A stretch of 64,000 nucleotides of DNA from Anderseniella sp963787895 (GTDB lineage: Bacteria > Pseudomonadota > Alphaproteobacteria > Rhizobiales > Aestuariivirgaceae). The notes beneath the pieces are model-generated. The model had not been told where the DNA came from. It did no database searches and saw nothing but the letters and a program-made list of their open reading frames with translations. The position numbers and the translations under genes were made by a program. The stretch covers positions 1 to 64,000 of the forward strand of contig CAWBEX010000001.1 in NCBI GenBank assembly GCA_963787895.1, in the 5' to 3' direction. Of this stretch, positions 25,206 through 33,880 are shown in pieces (the first letter of the stretch is position 1; every line of letters begins with the position of its first letter).

Positions 25206-26485
25206 CAATGCGCACCGATGACTTCAATGCCGCCCATATACGGCTTGAGCGCATCCGGTACACGGATACTGCCGTCTGCCTGCTGGTAGTTCTCCATCAC
25301 AGCGATAAGCGTTCGGCCGACTGCAAGGCCGGAACCGTTCAGCGTATGAACGAAACGCGTACCCTTGCCCTCCACTTCGCGGACACGGGCATTCATGCGC
25401 CGGGCCTGAAAATCGCCGCACACCGAACAACTGGAAATTTCACGGTAAGCATTCTGGCCAGGCAACCAAACCTCAATGTCGTAGGTCAGGCGAGCGCCAA
25501 AGCCCATGTCACCGGCGCAAAGGGCCATGACACGGTATGGCAAGCCAAGACGCTTCAACACTTCTTCGGCGCATCCAGTCATGCGCTCAAGCTCCTCGCG
25601 CGAGGTTTCGGGCGCGGTGACCGAGACAAGCTCAACCTTCCAGAACTGGTGTTGACGGATCATGCCGCGGGTGTCGCGGCCTGCAGAGCCAGCCTCGGCG
25701 CGAAAGCACGGGGTCAGCGCCGTGACGCGGATGGGCAACTGATCAGTCTCGAGGATCTGTTCACGCACCAGGTTGGTCAGCGGGACTTCAGCGGTCGGGA
25801 TCAGCCAGCGATCATCTTCCGTGTGGAACAGGTCTTCAGCAAACTTCGGCAACTGGCCAGTGCCGTACATTGCTTCATCACGCACAAGCAATGGCGGGTT
25901 CACTTCCGTGTAGCCGTTTTCTGTTGTTTGCAAGTCGAGCATGAACTGGCCAATGGCACGTTCCAGCCGTGCAAGGCCACCCTTCAGAATGGTGAATCGA
26001 GCACCGGACATTTTTGCTGCGGTCTCCGTATCCATCAGACCGATTTGCTCACCAATCTCGTAATGCTGCCTGGCTTCGAAACCCAACGGCCGGACATTCC
26101 CCACCTTGCGGACCTCGACATTGTCGTTCTCGTCCTTGCCGTCTGGCGTTTCATCCAACGGAAGGTTGGGGATGGCGCTGAGAATACCGGTCAGTTCCTC
26201 ATTGATGCGGCGTTCCTCGTCTTCTGCCGACTGCAGGAAAACCTTGAGTTCGGCCACTTCGCCCTTGAGCTGATCTGCCCGGGCGCTGTCACCCTGCCCC
26301 ATGGCAGCACCGATTTCCTTCGATGCAGCGTTGCGGCGCTGCTGGGCATCCTGAACCTTTTGAACATGAGATCGGCGCACCTCGTCCAGTGCAGCGAGTT
26401 TTGCGGCCATCGGCTCTACAGCGCGTCTGGCAAGACCGCGATCAAAGGCGTCCGGGTTTTCTACAATCCAGCGAATATCAAACAT
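25205..26485 (-). CDS. serS: Seryl-tRNA synthetase
   Basis: 426 residues. The N-terminal coiled-coil arm (~25-105, rich in Glu/Lys/Gln) binds the long variable arm of tRNA-Ser. The class II core follows with motif 2 FRAEAGSAGRDTRGMIRQHQF and motif 3 GSGLAVGRTLIAVMENYQ. The first codon ATG at 26485 gives the invariant MFDIRWI start. It leads the serS-surE-pcm run. Confidence 0.97.
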   Translation of the reverse strand: MFDIRWIVENPDAFDRGLARRAVEPMAAKLAALDEVRRSHVQKVQDAQQRRNAASKEIGAAMGQGDSARADQLKGEVAELKVFLQSAEDEERRINEELTGILSAIPNLPLDETPDGKDENDNVEVRKVGNVRPLGFEARQHYEIGEQIGLMDTETAAKMSGARFTILKGGLARLERAIGQFMLDLQTTENGYTEVNPPLLVRDEAMYGTGQLPKFAEDLFHTEDDRWLIPTAEVPLTNLVREQILETDQLPIRVTALTPCFRAEAGSAGRDTRGMIRQHQFWKVELVSVTAPETSREELERMTGCAEEVLKRLGLPYRVMALCAGDMGFGARLTYDIEVWLPGQNAYREISSCSVCGDFQARRMNARVREVEGKGTRFVHTLNGSGLAVGRTLIAVMENYQQADGSIRVPDALKPYMGGIEVIGAH

Positions 26486-26607
26486 AGGCTTTCAACTGTC
26501 AGCAATGATGAATCAGCCGCGCAGTAGCGTTTGCGCGGGTTTGCGCCTGTATAGGCGGCAAAGGGTGTCAGGTAAAGCGGTGCTGCAACGCACCAGCATG
26601 TGAGGTC

Positions 26608-27465
26608 TTAAGGAACGTTGCCCTGAGACGGGTCGCTGGTCGTTTCGTCGCCGGCTTCTTCCTCTGCTTCATCCTCGGCTTCACGTTTGGCGCGCTCTGC
26701 TTCCTGCTTTTTCTCAACCAACCGAACGGTCCAGATTGAAAGCTCGTACAGGGCCAGAAGTGGCAAACCCAGACCCAATTGCGAAAACGGGTCCGGTGGA
26801 GTCAAAACAGCGGCCAACACAAACACACCGACAATCGCATACCTGCGTTTCTCACGCAGACCTTGCGATGTAAGAATGCCTACGCGGCCAAGTAAAGTCA
26901 GGATTACGGGTAACTGGAAGCATATGCCGAAAGCCAGGATCAGCGTCATTGTCAGGGTCAGGTACTCCGACACCTTGGGCAGGAGCTCGATGACCGCGCG
27001 ACCATCCTCGCCTGATTGCTGAAATGAGATGAAAAACCTCATGGCAATCGGCATGACCATGAAGAACACCAGAGAAGCGCCTGCGACGAACAGTACCGGG
27101 GTCGCATATAGATATGGCTTAAAGGCGTTGCGCTCATGCTTGTAGAGGCCGGGTGCAACAAACATGTAGATTTGCGTGGCGATCAGCGGGAAGGCCAGAA
27201 ACAATCCACCAAACATGCCGATCTTCAGCTGAGTGAAGAAGAATTCCTGCGGTGCCGTGAAGATGAGCTTCAGTTCCTGGCTATCACCAACGGCCCATTG
27301 GTATGGGATGAGCAGGAAATCGAAAATCTTGTCAGCAAAGTAAAAGCTGACAACAAACATCAGCGCGAAACCGATAACCGACTTGATAAGGCGGGAGCGC
27401 AGTTCGGCCAGATGCTCGATCAACGGAGCGCTGGATGCTTCGATGTCGTCATCTGAAGAAGTCAT
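26608..27465 (-). CDS. tatC: Sec-independent translocase subunit TatC
   Basis: 285 residues with six membrane segments. It carries the family signatures: PLIEHLAELRSRLIKS at the N-terminus (with the twin-arginine-recognising Glu), APQEFFFTQLKIG, PGLYKHERN and VLTPPDPFSQLGLGLPLLALYE. The acidic, Ala-rich C-terminal tail is cytoplasmic and typically variable. Its ATG overlaps the tatB stop (ATGA), so translation is coupled. Confidence 0.96.
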   Translation of the reverse strand: MTSSDDDIEASSAPLIEHLAELRSRLIKSVIGFALMFVVSFYFADKIFDFLLIPYQWAVGDSQELKLIFTAPQEFFFTQLKIGMFGGLFLAFPLIATQIYMFVAPGLYKHERNAFKPYLYATPVLFVAGASLVFFMVMPIAMRFFISFQQSGEDGRAVIELLPKVSEYLTLTMTLILAFGICFQLPVILTLLGRVGILTSQGLREKRRYAIVGVFVLAAVLTPPDPFSQLGLGLPLLALYELSIWTVRLVEKKQEAERAKREAEDEAEEEAGDETTSDPSQGNVP

Positions 27466-27818
27466 GAGGCCTTCTTGTCCTCAACCTTGTCGGCTGCAGA
27501 GGATTTTGGTGTTTCTGCGTTTGGCGCATCTTTTGGGTCGGTTTTGGTCACCTTGCCAGGCTCACGGGCGGTGCCGGTCACAGATCCCTTGATATCGACA
27601 CTTGCTGCCTTGCGGATATCGTTCTTCAAATCGTCAAGACCGGTCTCGCGCACGGCATCTTCCAGATGGCCCTGGAACTCACGCGCCATAGAACGCACTT
27701 TGGTCATGACCTGGCCAACTGTGCGCAATACTTTTGGCAAGTCTTTCGGACCGATCACAATCAGTGCAACGATTGCAATGACGATCAGCTCTGAGCTGCC
27801 TATGCCGAAGTCGAACAT
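27462..27818 (-). CDS. tatB: Sec-independent translocase subunit TatB
   Basis: 118 residues. The MFDFGIGSSELIVIAIVALIVIGPKDLP start is the TatB pattern, with Glu at position 10 in the helix and the GPKxLP hinge. An amphipathic helix with MTKVRSMAREFQ follows, then a charged C-terminal tail. With TatC it forms the twin-arginine signal receptor. Middle gene of tatABC. Confidence 0.93.
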   Translation of the reverse strand: MFDFGIGSSELIVIAIVALIVIGPKDLPKVLRTVGQVMTKVRSMAREFQGHLEDAVRETGLDDLKNDIRKAASVDIKGSVTGTAREPGKVTKTDPKDAPNAETPKSSAADKVEDKKAS

Positions 27819-27893
27819 CTGGGCTGGTATCCTGAATGCGTTAGCAACGCTGCCTGGCTAAAATGGCGGCAGCACGGCGGCGCAATTGCAGAC

Positions 27894-28127
27894 TTAGCTC
27901 TTGGCCTTGTCCTTAACCTTTTCTACCGCCTCGGCAGCTTCATGCTCAATGGTCTTGGCAGTTTCAGCTGCCGCGTCCTTGGCGTCGTCGACTTCTTCGG
28001 CGATGCCCTTCTTGAAGCTCTTGATGCCTTTTGCAACGTCACCCATCAGCTCGGAAATTTTGCCGCGCCCGAACAGGACGACGAGCAACAAAACGATGAT
28101 AATGATCTGCCATGGACCGATCGACAT
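27894..28127 (-). CDS. tatA: Sec-independent translocase subunit TatA
   Basis: 77 residues: short N-terminal membrane helix WQIIIIVLLLVVLFGRGKI with the FGRGK hinge, then the amphipathic helix (LMGDVAKGIKSFKKGI) and an acidic, Ala-rich tail. It forms the folded-protein-conducting oligomer. First gene of tatABC; in relatives scpB usually lies directly upstream, but here an ABC ATPase and a broken gene intervene. Confidence 0.95.
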   Translation of the reverse strand: MSIGPWQIIIIVLLLVVLFGRGKISELMGDVAKGIKSFKKGIAEEVDDAKDAAAETAKTIEHEAAEAVEKVKDKAKS

Positions 28128-28261
28128 ATTAAATCTCCCTACTCACGATGGATCCCACACGGGGCCCGTATCGAATTGCCGCGCACTATCGCAGAAAGGC
28201 CCCACAGCCGCAACACGAGATGGTGCTACCTGGTGCGACATGGTTACTTGTGCAGATGGGA

Positions 28262-29380
28262 TCAGTTGCCCAGATTGTCAAATACCAGCACATGATCGTG
28301 ATCGAGCCGGAACCAGGCGGTTTCGCCCAGATGCGGGCATCCGGTAGTTGCGACACGGGCAAAAACCACTTCATTCAAGCCTTCGAACATCAACGAAAGT
28401 TCAACCTTGTCACCGAGAAATCGCTGATCGGTAACCTGGGCCGGCAGCGCGCCTGCATATCCGTCAGATGTACGCACGAAGGCTTGCGGCCGGATCATGA
28501 CCAGAACCGGGCCACCTTCTTCACCGGCATCGGTGGGGAACCGGCCCAGCGGGGTGTCGGCCGCGCCATTGGTAATACGCACGCGCAGTTCGTTGACATC
28601 GGAAAAGAAGCGCGCAGCCTCGGCGTCTGCTGGATGATGATACAACTCATCAGGCGCCCCGACCTGAACCACCCTGCTTTTTCGCATCAATACAATGCGA
28701 TCGGCCATTCCCATTGCCTCTTCAGGGTCATGGGTAACCAGGATCGCACTGGCGCGGGTCTCCTTGAGCACCGCCAGCGTCTCGTGTCGCACATGTTCGC
28801 GCAACCTCTGGTCAAGGCCGGAAAACGGTTCATCCATGAGCATGACTGCCGGCCTGGGTACAATGGCACGCGCCAGCGCTACGCGCTGCTGCTCACCACC
28901 AGACAGTTCGTGCGGGAACGACTTTTCATAATTACCCATGCCAACACGAAGCAGCGCCGAACGGGCAGCATTTACAGCGCTCTTCTTGTCAACACCCCGA
29001 AGACCGAAGATGACATTTTCCAGCACGGTCAGATGCGGAAACAGCGCATAGTCCTGAAACATCAACCCGACCGAGCGCTTTTCCGGCGGCACGAACCGGC
29101 TGTCGGAAGACACTTCCTCATTGTCGAGCAGGATACGGCCAGAATCAGGCTTTTCCACCCCAGCAGCAAGCCGCATCAACGTGGACTTGCCACAACCGGA
29201 CGGCCCAAGCAGGCAGATGATCTCACCCTGCTTCAACTCGAACGACACATCCTTCACCGCTTCCATCTCTCCATAGTTGAGCGAGACATGGTCAAAGGTG
29301 ACGCTGGAGGCAAAGGCCGCAGCGGCAGTGCCACGCGGACCCCACCTGCCGCGGCTGGTTCTGTGAAGTACATCCGTCAT
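28262..29380 (-). CDS. ABC transporter ATP-binding protein, FbpC/PotA-type
   Basis: 372 residues. Walker A GPSGCGKST (~60), Q-loop FQDYALFPHLTV, signature LSGGEQQRVALARA, Walker B VMLMDEPFSGLD and switch His in VTHDPEEA are all intact, so it should hydrolyse ATP. The C-terminal regulatory region (from ~265) is TOBE-like (VLVMIRPQAFV). Such subunits power uptake of Fe3+, spermidine or other small ligands. No permease or binding-protein gene is beside it, so it is an orphan that must work with components encoded elsewhere. An extra ~28 residues at the N-terminus precede the domain. It lies inside the scpB-tatA junction. Confidence 0.88.
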   Translation of the reverse strand: MTDVLHRTSRGRWGPRGTAAAAFASSVTFDHVSLNYGEMEAVKDVSFELKQGEIICLLGPSGCGKSTLMRLAAGVEKPDSGRILLDNEEVSSDSRFVPPEKRSVGLMFQDYALFPHLTVLENVIFGLRGVDKKSAVNAARSALLRVGMGNYEKSFPHELSGGEQQRVALARAIVPRPAVMLMDEPFSGLDQRLREHVRHETLAVLKETRASAILVTHDPEEAMGMADRIVLMRKSRVVQVGAPDELYHHPADAEAARFFSDVNELRVRITNGAADTPLGRFPTDAGEEGGPVLVMIRPQAFVRTSDGYAGALPAQVTDQRFLGDKVELSLMFEGLNEVVFARVATTGCPHLGETAWFRLDHDHVLVFDNLGN

Positions 29381-29534
29381 TGAGCGCTAGTTACACCAGT
29401 TATGACAGCCGGGCTAGTGGTTGCCAGTTTGTTACCTTGCCGGAGAGCCGCCCCGTTGGATTGACTCAATATCAGGGTTCAAATTGATTTAGATTGACCA
29501 CGTATAATTTTGGACAAGTTCAAGTGCGATACAA

Positions 29535-30296
29535 ATGTCCACCAATCACATAAAATGCATGCGCATTTTTGTGTGCGCAATGAACATAAATCATCGCCAC
29601 AAATACTTCTTAACAGATGGTGGAGCACTTGAGTTGGTCCGCGAGAACGGATTCATTTCAGGGGATTCAGACGTTGATTTTGGCATGTTTGCCTAACATT
29701 ACAGCGCACAGGTGATTGCTGATCTGGCCGTTGGCGGGTTTTCCAAGGTTGAAGAGAAAGGGGCGCCAACCGAGGGATACTGCCTGAAGTTCCATGACGG
29801 CTATACTCAAATCGACATCATCCTGTTTTACAAGGCCGGCAACAAGATCGATACGGGCATTGTCATGGCGGGTGGAACATTTGACCTCATCCATGCCAAT
29901 CACGTTACATTTCTGGAGGAATGCAAGTGCCTTGGCGAGTATCTGTCAGTCGTGGTGATGAGTGATGAGCTTGTTAGGGGCTACAAACGCCAACCCGTTT
30001 TTCATGAAGATGAGCGACTGAAAATGGTTCGGGCACTCAAATGTGTGGACGAAGCATCTATTCTAAGGGACCAACTGGTTCCGGAAACATTGAACGGGTT
30101 GCTCAAGAAGTACAATCCACGCGCTGTGGTCTATAGCGGGGGCGAGGATTGGGCTTACTATAATCCCGCAGTGGAAGCGGGCATAATGGTGAACCCCGCG
30201 TACCGGCAAGGCACCTCGAGCAGCGCCATCATTCAGCAAATCAAGTCAAGGCCAGACCTTTGTAATGCAGCGAACCGGAAGCGCGCAAATTGTTGA
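29535..30296 (+). pseudogene. Broken LicD-type nucleotidyltransferase fused to a cytidylyltransferase domain
   Basis: One reading frame, 29535-30296, is interrupted by a single TAA at 29694-29696. Before the stop it encodes a LicD/fukutin-type nucleotidyltransferase start: YFLTDGGALELVRENGFIS followed by the DSDVDFG metal motif. After the stop the same fold continues (ADLAVGGFSKVEEKG...TQIDIILFY). From about 29865 it becomes a cytidylyltransferase domain: GGTFDLIHANHV in place of GTFD-x2-HxGH, and RQGTSSSAIIQQI in place of the usual IST-T end motif. Both families decorate surface polymers (phosphocholine, glycerol phosphate). The ATG at 29865 might still give a 143-residue cytidylyltransferase. 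The upstream DNA is AT-rich; transfer is likely. Confidence 0.65.
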
Positions 30297-30309
30297 CTTA
30301 TGACCCGGA

Positions 30310-31188
30310 TCACTGATCCAGCACGGCAGGACGGTTCATTTCCAGTGCAGTGTCCTCTTCGGCGGCGCCGTCATCGTCCTCTTCGTCCTCGGGAAATGCC
30401 ATCTCCAGCTCGGGCTCAAACTCGTCGCCGTCGAGCGGATCTTCATCCGGCCCAAGCGCGTCATCATCAGATGGCGATGGAATGAACATGTCTGCCGGCA
30501 CATTGGATGACAGCAGGCCAGCACCCTTCAACTCTGCCATACCGGGCAAGTCGCGGATTTCGTTGAGGCTGAACTGTTCGAGAAACTCCGGGGTAGTTCC
30601 GTAGGTGACGGGGCGGCCCGGCGTGCGGCGTCGGCCACGCATCTTGATCCAGCCAATTTCCATGAGCATGTCGAGTGTACCCTTGGATGTTGCCACACCT
30701 CGGATTTCCTCAACCTCACCACGGGTCACAGGCTGATGATATGCAATGATAGCCAGAACCTCGAGCGCGGCACGAGATAGCTTTTTCTGTTCGGTTGCTT
30801 CCTTGCGCAGCAGAAAGGACAGGTCTTCTGCAGTGCGGAATGCCCATTTGCCAGCCACCTGAACCAAATTGACGCCGCGGGTGTGATAGTCTTCCTGCAC
30901 AGCTGTCAGTAGCACGGGCACGTCAGCGTCCTTCGGAAGTGCAGCGGCGATCTCGGCCTGTGACAACGGACCGGTCGCGGCGAACAACAACGCCTCCACC
31001 ACGCGTTGCTGCTGCGGTTGAGGCATGTGGCCAGACAGTGCCTCGCTCTTGCGCAGCAGGTATTCCGGCAAGTCGCTATCGTCCACGGGCGTCATGTCTT
31101 CAATTTCAGAAGCAGGCATAACAGCCTCTGCTTCTAGGTCGCCCAACGGCCCCTGCTCGTCTTCTACCTGTACTGCCTTCTTTGCCAC
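30310..31188 (-). CDS. scpB: Segregation and condensation protein B
   Basis: 292 residues. The conserved winged-helix core spans ~60-230: RVVEALLFAATGPLSQAEIA, LSRAALEVLAIIAYHQPVTRGEVEEIRG and GRPVTYGTTPEFLEQFSL. ScpB with ScpA and SMC condenses chromosomes. A long acidic C-terminal tail (Asp/Glu-rich, ~245-280) is unusual in size but common in this order. The start is a GTG at 31188, 20 bases after scpA ends; no better ATG lies before the conserved core. Confidence 0.93.
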   Translation of the reverse strand: MAKKAVQVEDEQGPLGDLEAEAVMPASEIEDMTPVDDSDLPEYLLRKSEALSGHMPQPQQQRVVEALLFAATGPLSQAEIAAALPKDADVPVLLTAVQEDYHTRGVNLVQVAGKWAFRTAEDLSFLLRKEATEQKKLSRAALEVLAIIAYHQPVTRGEVEEIRGVATSKGTLDMLMEIGWIKMRGRRRTPGRPVTYGTTPEFLEQFSLNEIRDLPGMAELKGAGLLSSNVPADMFIPSPSDDDALGPDEDPLDGDEFEPELEMAFPEDEEDDDGAAEEDTALEMNRPAVLDQ

Positions 31189-31207
31189 TTCTCAGCCCCT
31201 ACAAAAA

Positions 31208-32035
31208 TCAACCCGCACGTGCGCGGCGCATGTATATCGGTTCAAACGCGCGTTCCTGACGCACTTCCAAAACTCCTTCCCGCGCCATTTCAAGCGAAGC
31301 GGTGAAGCCGGACGCTATCACCGAGGCACGCTTTCCGGGCTCAACAAGATATTCAACGAGATAAGAATCAAACCTGCCCCAGTCTTCCATCTGACCCAGC
31401 ATCCGCTCCAGCGCGGTGCGTGCTTCCTTCAGCGTCCACACCGGCATACGCTTGATTTCGTAGGTGCGGTGGGCGACCTTGCGCTGGCGGCGGTTGGCAT
31501 AGGCTTGCAGCAGATCGATGAGATTGTCTGCCCACTCAACCTGTTTTTCCACGACCACAGGTTCAGGCCAGCCGCGCTGGAAGACGTCCCGGTCAAGTCG
31601 GTTTCTGGACATCAGCCTGGCAGCCGCGTCACGCATGGCCTGAAGCCGCTGAAGCCGAAACGCAAGGCGTGCGGCAAGTTCTTCCGGCGGCGGTTCATCA
31701 CCGTCATCGTCTTCCTTGGGCAGCAGCAGGCGCGACTTGAGATAGGCAAGCCATGCAGCCATCACTAGGTAGTCGGCGGCCAGCTCCAGTTTCATGCGGC
31801 GAGCATCTTCAATGAACTTGAGGTATTGCTCGGCTAGCGCAAGAATGGAAATGCGCGTGATGTCGACCTTCTGGGTACGCGCCATTTGCAACAACAGGTC
31901 AAGCGGCCCCTCGAAGCCAGCCACATCGACGATCAGAGGCTGGCTGTCCTCGTCCGCCTCGGGCAAAAGGCGCAGCGGGCCCTGGCCATCAGGCCAGTCG
32001 TCCATTTCACCATCATTTGTCGCCTGATCGCTCAT
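31208..32035 (-). CDS. scpA: Segregation and condensation protein A
   Basis: 275 residues. It is the kleisin of the SMC-ScpAB complex: the N-terminal block FEGPLDLLLQMARTQKVDITRISILALAEQYL and LAADYLVMAAWLAYLKSRLLLP are diagnostic, and the C-terminal winged helix (FDSYLVEYLVEPGKRASVIASGFTASLEMAREG) binds the SMC head. I use the ATG at 32035; a GTG precedes it by one codon. Confidence 0.95.
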   Translation of the reverse strand: MSDQATNDGEMDDWPDGQGPLRLLPEADEDSQPLIVDVAGFEGPLDLLLQMARTQKVDITRISILALAEQYLKFIEDARRMKLELAADYLVMAAWLAYLKSRLLLPKEDDDGDEPPPEELAARLAFRLQRLQAMRDAAARLMSRNRLDRDVFQRGWPEPVVVEKQVEWADNLIDLLQAYANRRQRKVAHRTYEIKRMPVWTLKEARTALERMLGQMEDWGRFDSYLVEYLVEPGKRASVIASGFTASLEMAREGVLEVRQERAFEPIYMRRARAG

Positions 32036-32153
32036 CACAATCCATATATCGCGGTTTCTTCACAAAAGGTACACCAGATATAGCCTGCTGCGCCAATTTC
32101 GACAGCGCGTTTCAGCACTTATCCTCAAGTGATGTGGCAACGATGTGTTTGCA

Positions 32154-33206
32154 TCACGCCATTGGTAAAAGCTGCTCCAGTACCCGCTCTGCCTCAGCAA
32201 CGTCGAAATCATCGGGTGTGCGCAGGAACGACAAGGCACGGTTGGCGCGTTTTAGCGGCAAACCATCCAGCCTTCCGGCAGCATCGGCCACTTGCACCAT
32301 CTCGTCCATATTGCCGTTGCAATGCAGGAGAATGTCGCATCCAGCCCGAAGCGCAAGTACGCCGCGTGCATGCATTGAAGACTGGAAATTATCCGACGAA
32401 CCAACTGCATCGGGTAATGACGCATCCAGCGCCTTCATTGACAAGTCATCGCTCATTAGCAGGCCGTCGAAGCCAATCTGCTTGCGAATGACCTCGCCGA
32501 TGATCGTAGCGGACAATGTACACGGCGCCTCGGCGTCAATGGCGGCATATACAACATGCGCGGTCATCGCCATGGGAATGTCGGCAAGCGCTGCAAACGG
32601 GACAAAGTCAATCCGGTTCAGTTCATCGCGAGACGCATGCACCACCGGCAATTCGAGATGACTATCCGCAAATGCACGGCCATGCCCAGGAATGTGCTTG
32701 ATGATGGGCAGCACGCCACCATCCATCAGGCCCTGTGATGCCGCTCGACCCAAAAGCGCCACCTGGTCTGCGGTCATACCGTAGGCCCGGTCGCCAATTA
32801 TGTCATGGGAGCCCGGTTGCGGCACATCCAGGACTGGTACGCAGTCCACATTGATCCCCACATCGGCCAGATCCCGGGCCAGCAGACGGTAAACAAGGCG
32901 CGTTGCTTTAAGTCCTGCCACTGCTTCCCGGCTGTAATGATCCGCATAGGCCCTGCCCGGCGGATAGGTGCGCCAATTGGGCTGCTTCATGCGCTGCACA
33001 CGGCCACCCTCCTGGTCGATCAGGACAGGAGCATTGTCACGGCCAACCAGTTCCCTGAAGCGTGACGTCAACGCCCTGACCTGATCTGGCGTATCTACAT
33101 TGCGGCCAAACAGAATCAGGCCCCAGGGTTTTGCCTGGTCAATAAATGACTCCTCATTCGCTGTGAGGATCAGGCCCTCGCAGCCCGTTATGAATGCGCC
33201 TGTCAT
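32154..33206 (-). CDS. nagZ: Beta-N-acetylhexosaminidase
   Basis: 350 residues, glycoside hydrolase family 3. It removes N-acetylglucosamine from anhydromuropeptides in cell-wall recycling. The family motifs LIDQEGGRVQRM, the KHIPGHG loop with the general acid/base His, and LLMSDDLSMKAL with the nucleophile Asp are all present. It lies in front of scpA in the usual nagZ-scpA-scpB order. Confidence 0.95.
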   Translation of the reverse strand: MTGAFITGCEGLILTANEESFIDQAKPWGLILFGRNVDTPDQVRALTSRFRELVGRDNAPVLIDQEGGRVQRMKQPNWRTYPPGRAYADHYSREAVAGLKATRLVYRLLARDLADVGINVDCVPVLDVPQPGSHDIIGDRAYGMTADQVALLGRAASQGLMDGGVLPIIKHIPGHGRAFADSHLELPVVHASRDELNRIDFVPFAALADIPMAMTAHVVYAAIDAEAPCTLSATIIGEVIRKQIGFDGLLMSDDLSMKALDASLPDAVGSSDNFQSSMHARGVLALRAGCDILLHCNGNMDEMVQVADAAGRLDGLPLKRANRALSFLRTPDDFDVAEAERVLEQLLPMA

Positions 33207-33474
33207 GTTAAAGTGTTTTCCCTATGCCCGAATCGGCAATTGCCCCGTTCCTGATGCTAGCGGTTTTGCACACTGGCGCAAATTCCCACAGCAAAAGTAG
33301 CGAAAATCAGCATAAAAATCGTTCAAATTTTTAACTTCGGGATTCACTTCTGCGCAAGGTTAACGAGGGAATAAGAGTTCCGCGACCGCCTTGATCGTAG
33401 TAAACAAATACTCAAGCCAGCCTGCACCGGTTGGCCAATTATTCAACGACCTGAACTCAAGGGAGAGAGAGATC

Positions 33475-33732
33475 ATGTTACGTGTAGCGCAAAACAATCA
33501 GATGATACCCTGGCAGAAGCTTGCCAATGAACGCCTCACCGTCGCCAACAGGCTGGCGCGCATTTGCGCACTGCTGTTCGGTGTCATGGTGATCCTCGGT
33601 GTCAACTCGTTCTCGGTGATGTCGAACAATTCAAGGCTGTGTTCAAGCCTGATGGAAGCCAATGCCAGCATTGACGTATACCGTGCGAGCACCTTGCCGA
33701 CCACACCGATCATCAAGTCCTACTGCCACTAA
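33475..33732 (+). CDS. Small single-pass membrane protein of unknown function
   Basis: 85 residues starting at an ATG 33475 with GGGAGAGAGA just upstream. A basic amphipathic N-terminus (KLANERLTVANRLAR) leads into one hydrophobic helix (~34-52, ICALLFGVMVILGVNSFSV) and a short tail with two Cys residues. I recognise no family. The gene stands alone on the plus strand, divergent from nagZ across 268 bases and convergent with the XRE-cupin gene. Confidence 0.5.
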   Translation: MLRVAQNNQMIPWQKLANERLTVANRLARICALLFGVMVILGVNSFSVMSNNSRLCSSLMEANASIDVYRASTLPTTPIIKSYCH

Positions 33733-33776
33733 TTGCAGCTGACTTTGCAAGATATCTCCTTTGCGGATGCGATTTC

Positions 33777-33808
33777 AGCCCCGGCAGCACGCGCTTGCTG
33801 CCCGGGCT
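33777..33808. terminator. Strong GC hairpin between convergent genes
   Basis: AGCCCCGGCAGCA / TGCTGCCCGGGCT form a 12-pair stem with one C-C mismatch and a 6-base loop. There is no T run, so it may act as a rho-assisted or non-canonical terminator for the small membrane protein gene or the XRE-cupin gene. Confidence 0.4.
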
Positions 33809-33880
33809 GGGCCATTCCGCACAAAAGGTGACCCTACAAGTATCCGGTTTGCCTGTGTGTTGACGGTTCCCGGCCGTTTG

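Noticed and set aside
29712..30296. An intact 194-residue cytidylyltransferase starting at GTG 29712
   Set aside because: Its first ~50 residues are the tail of the LicD-type domain encoded before the stop at 29694, so this is the second half of a disrupted gene.
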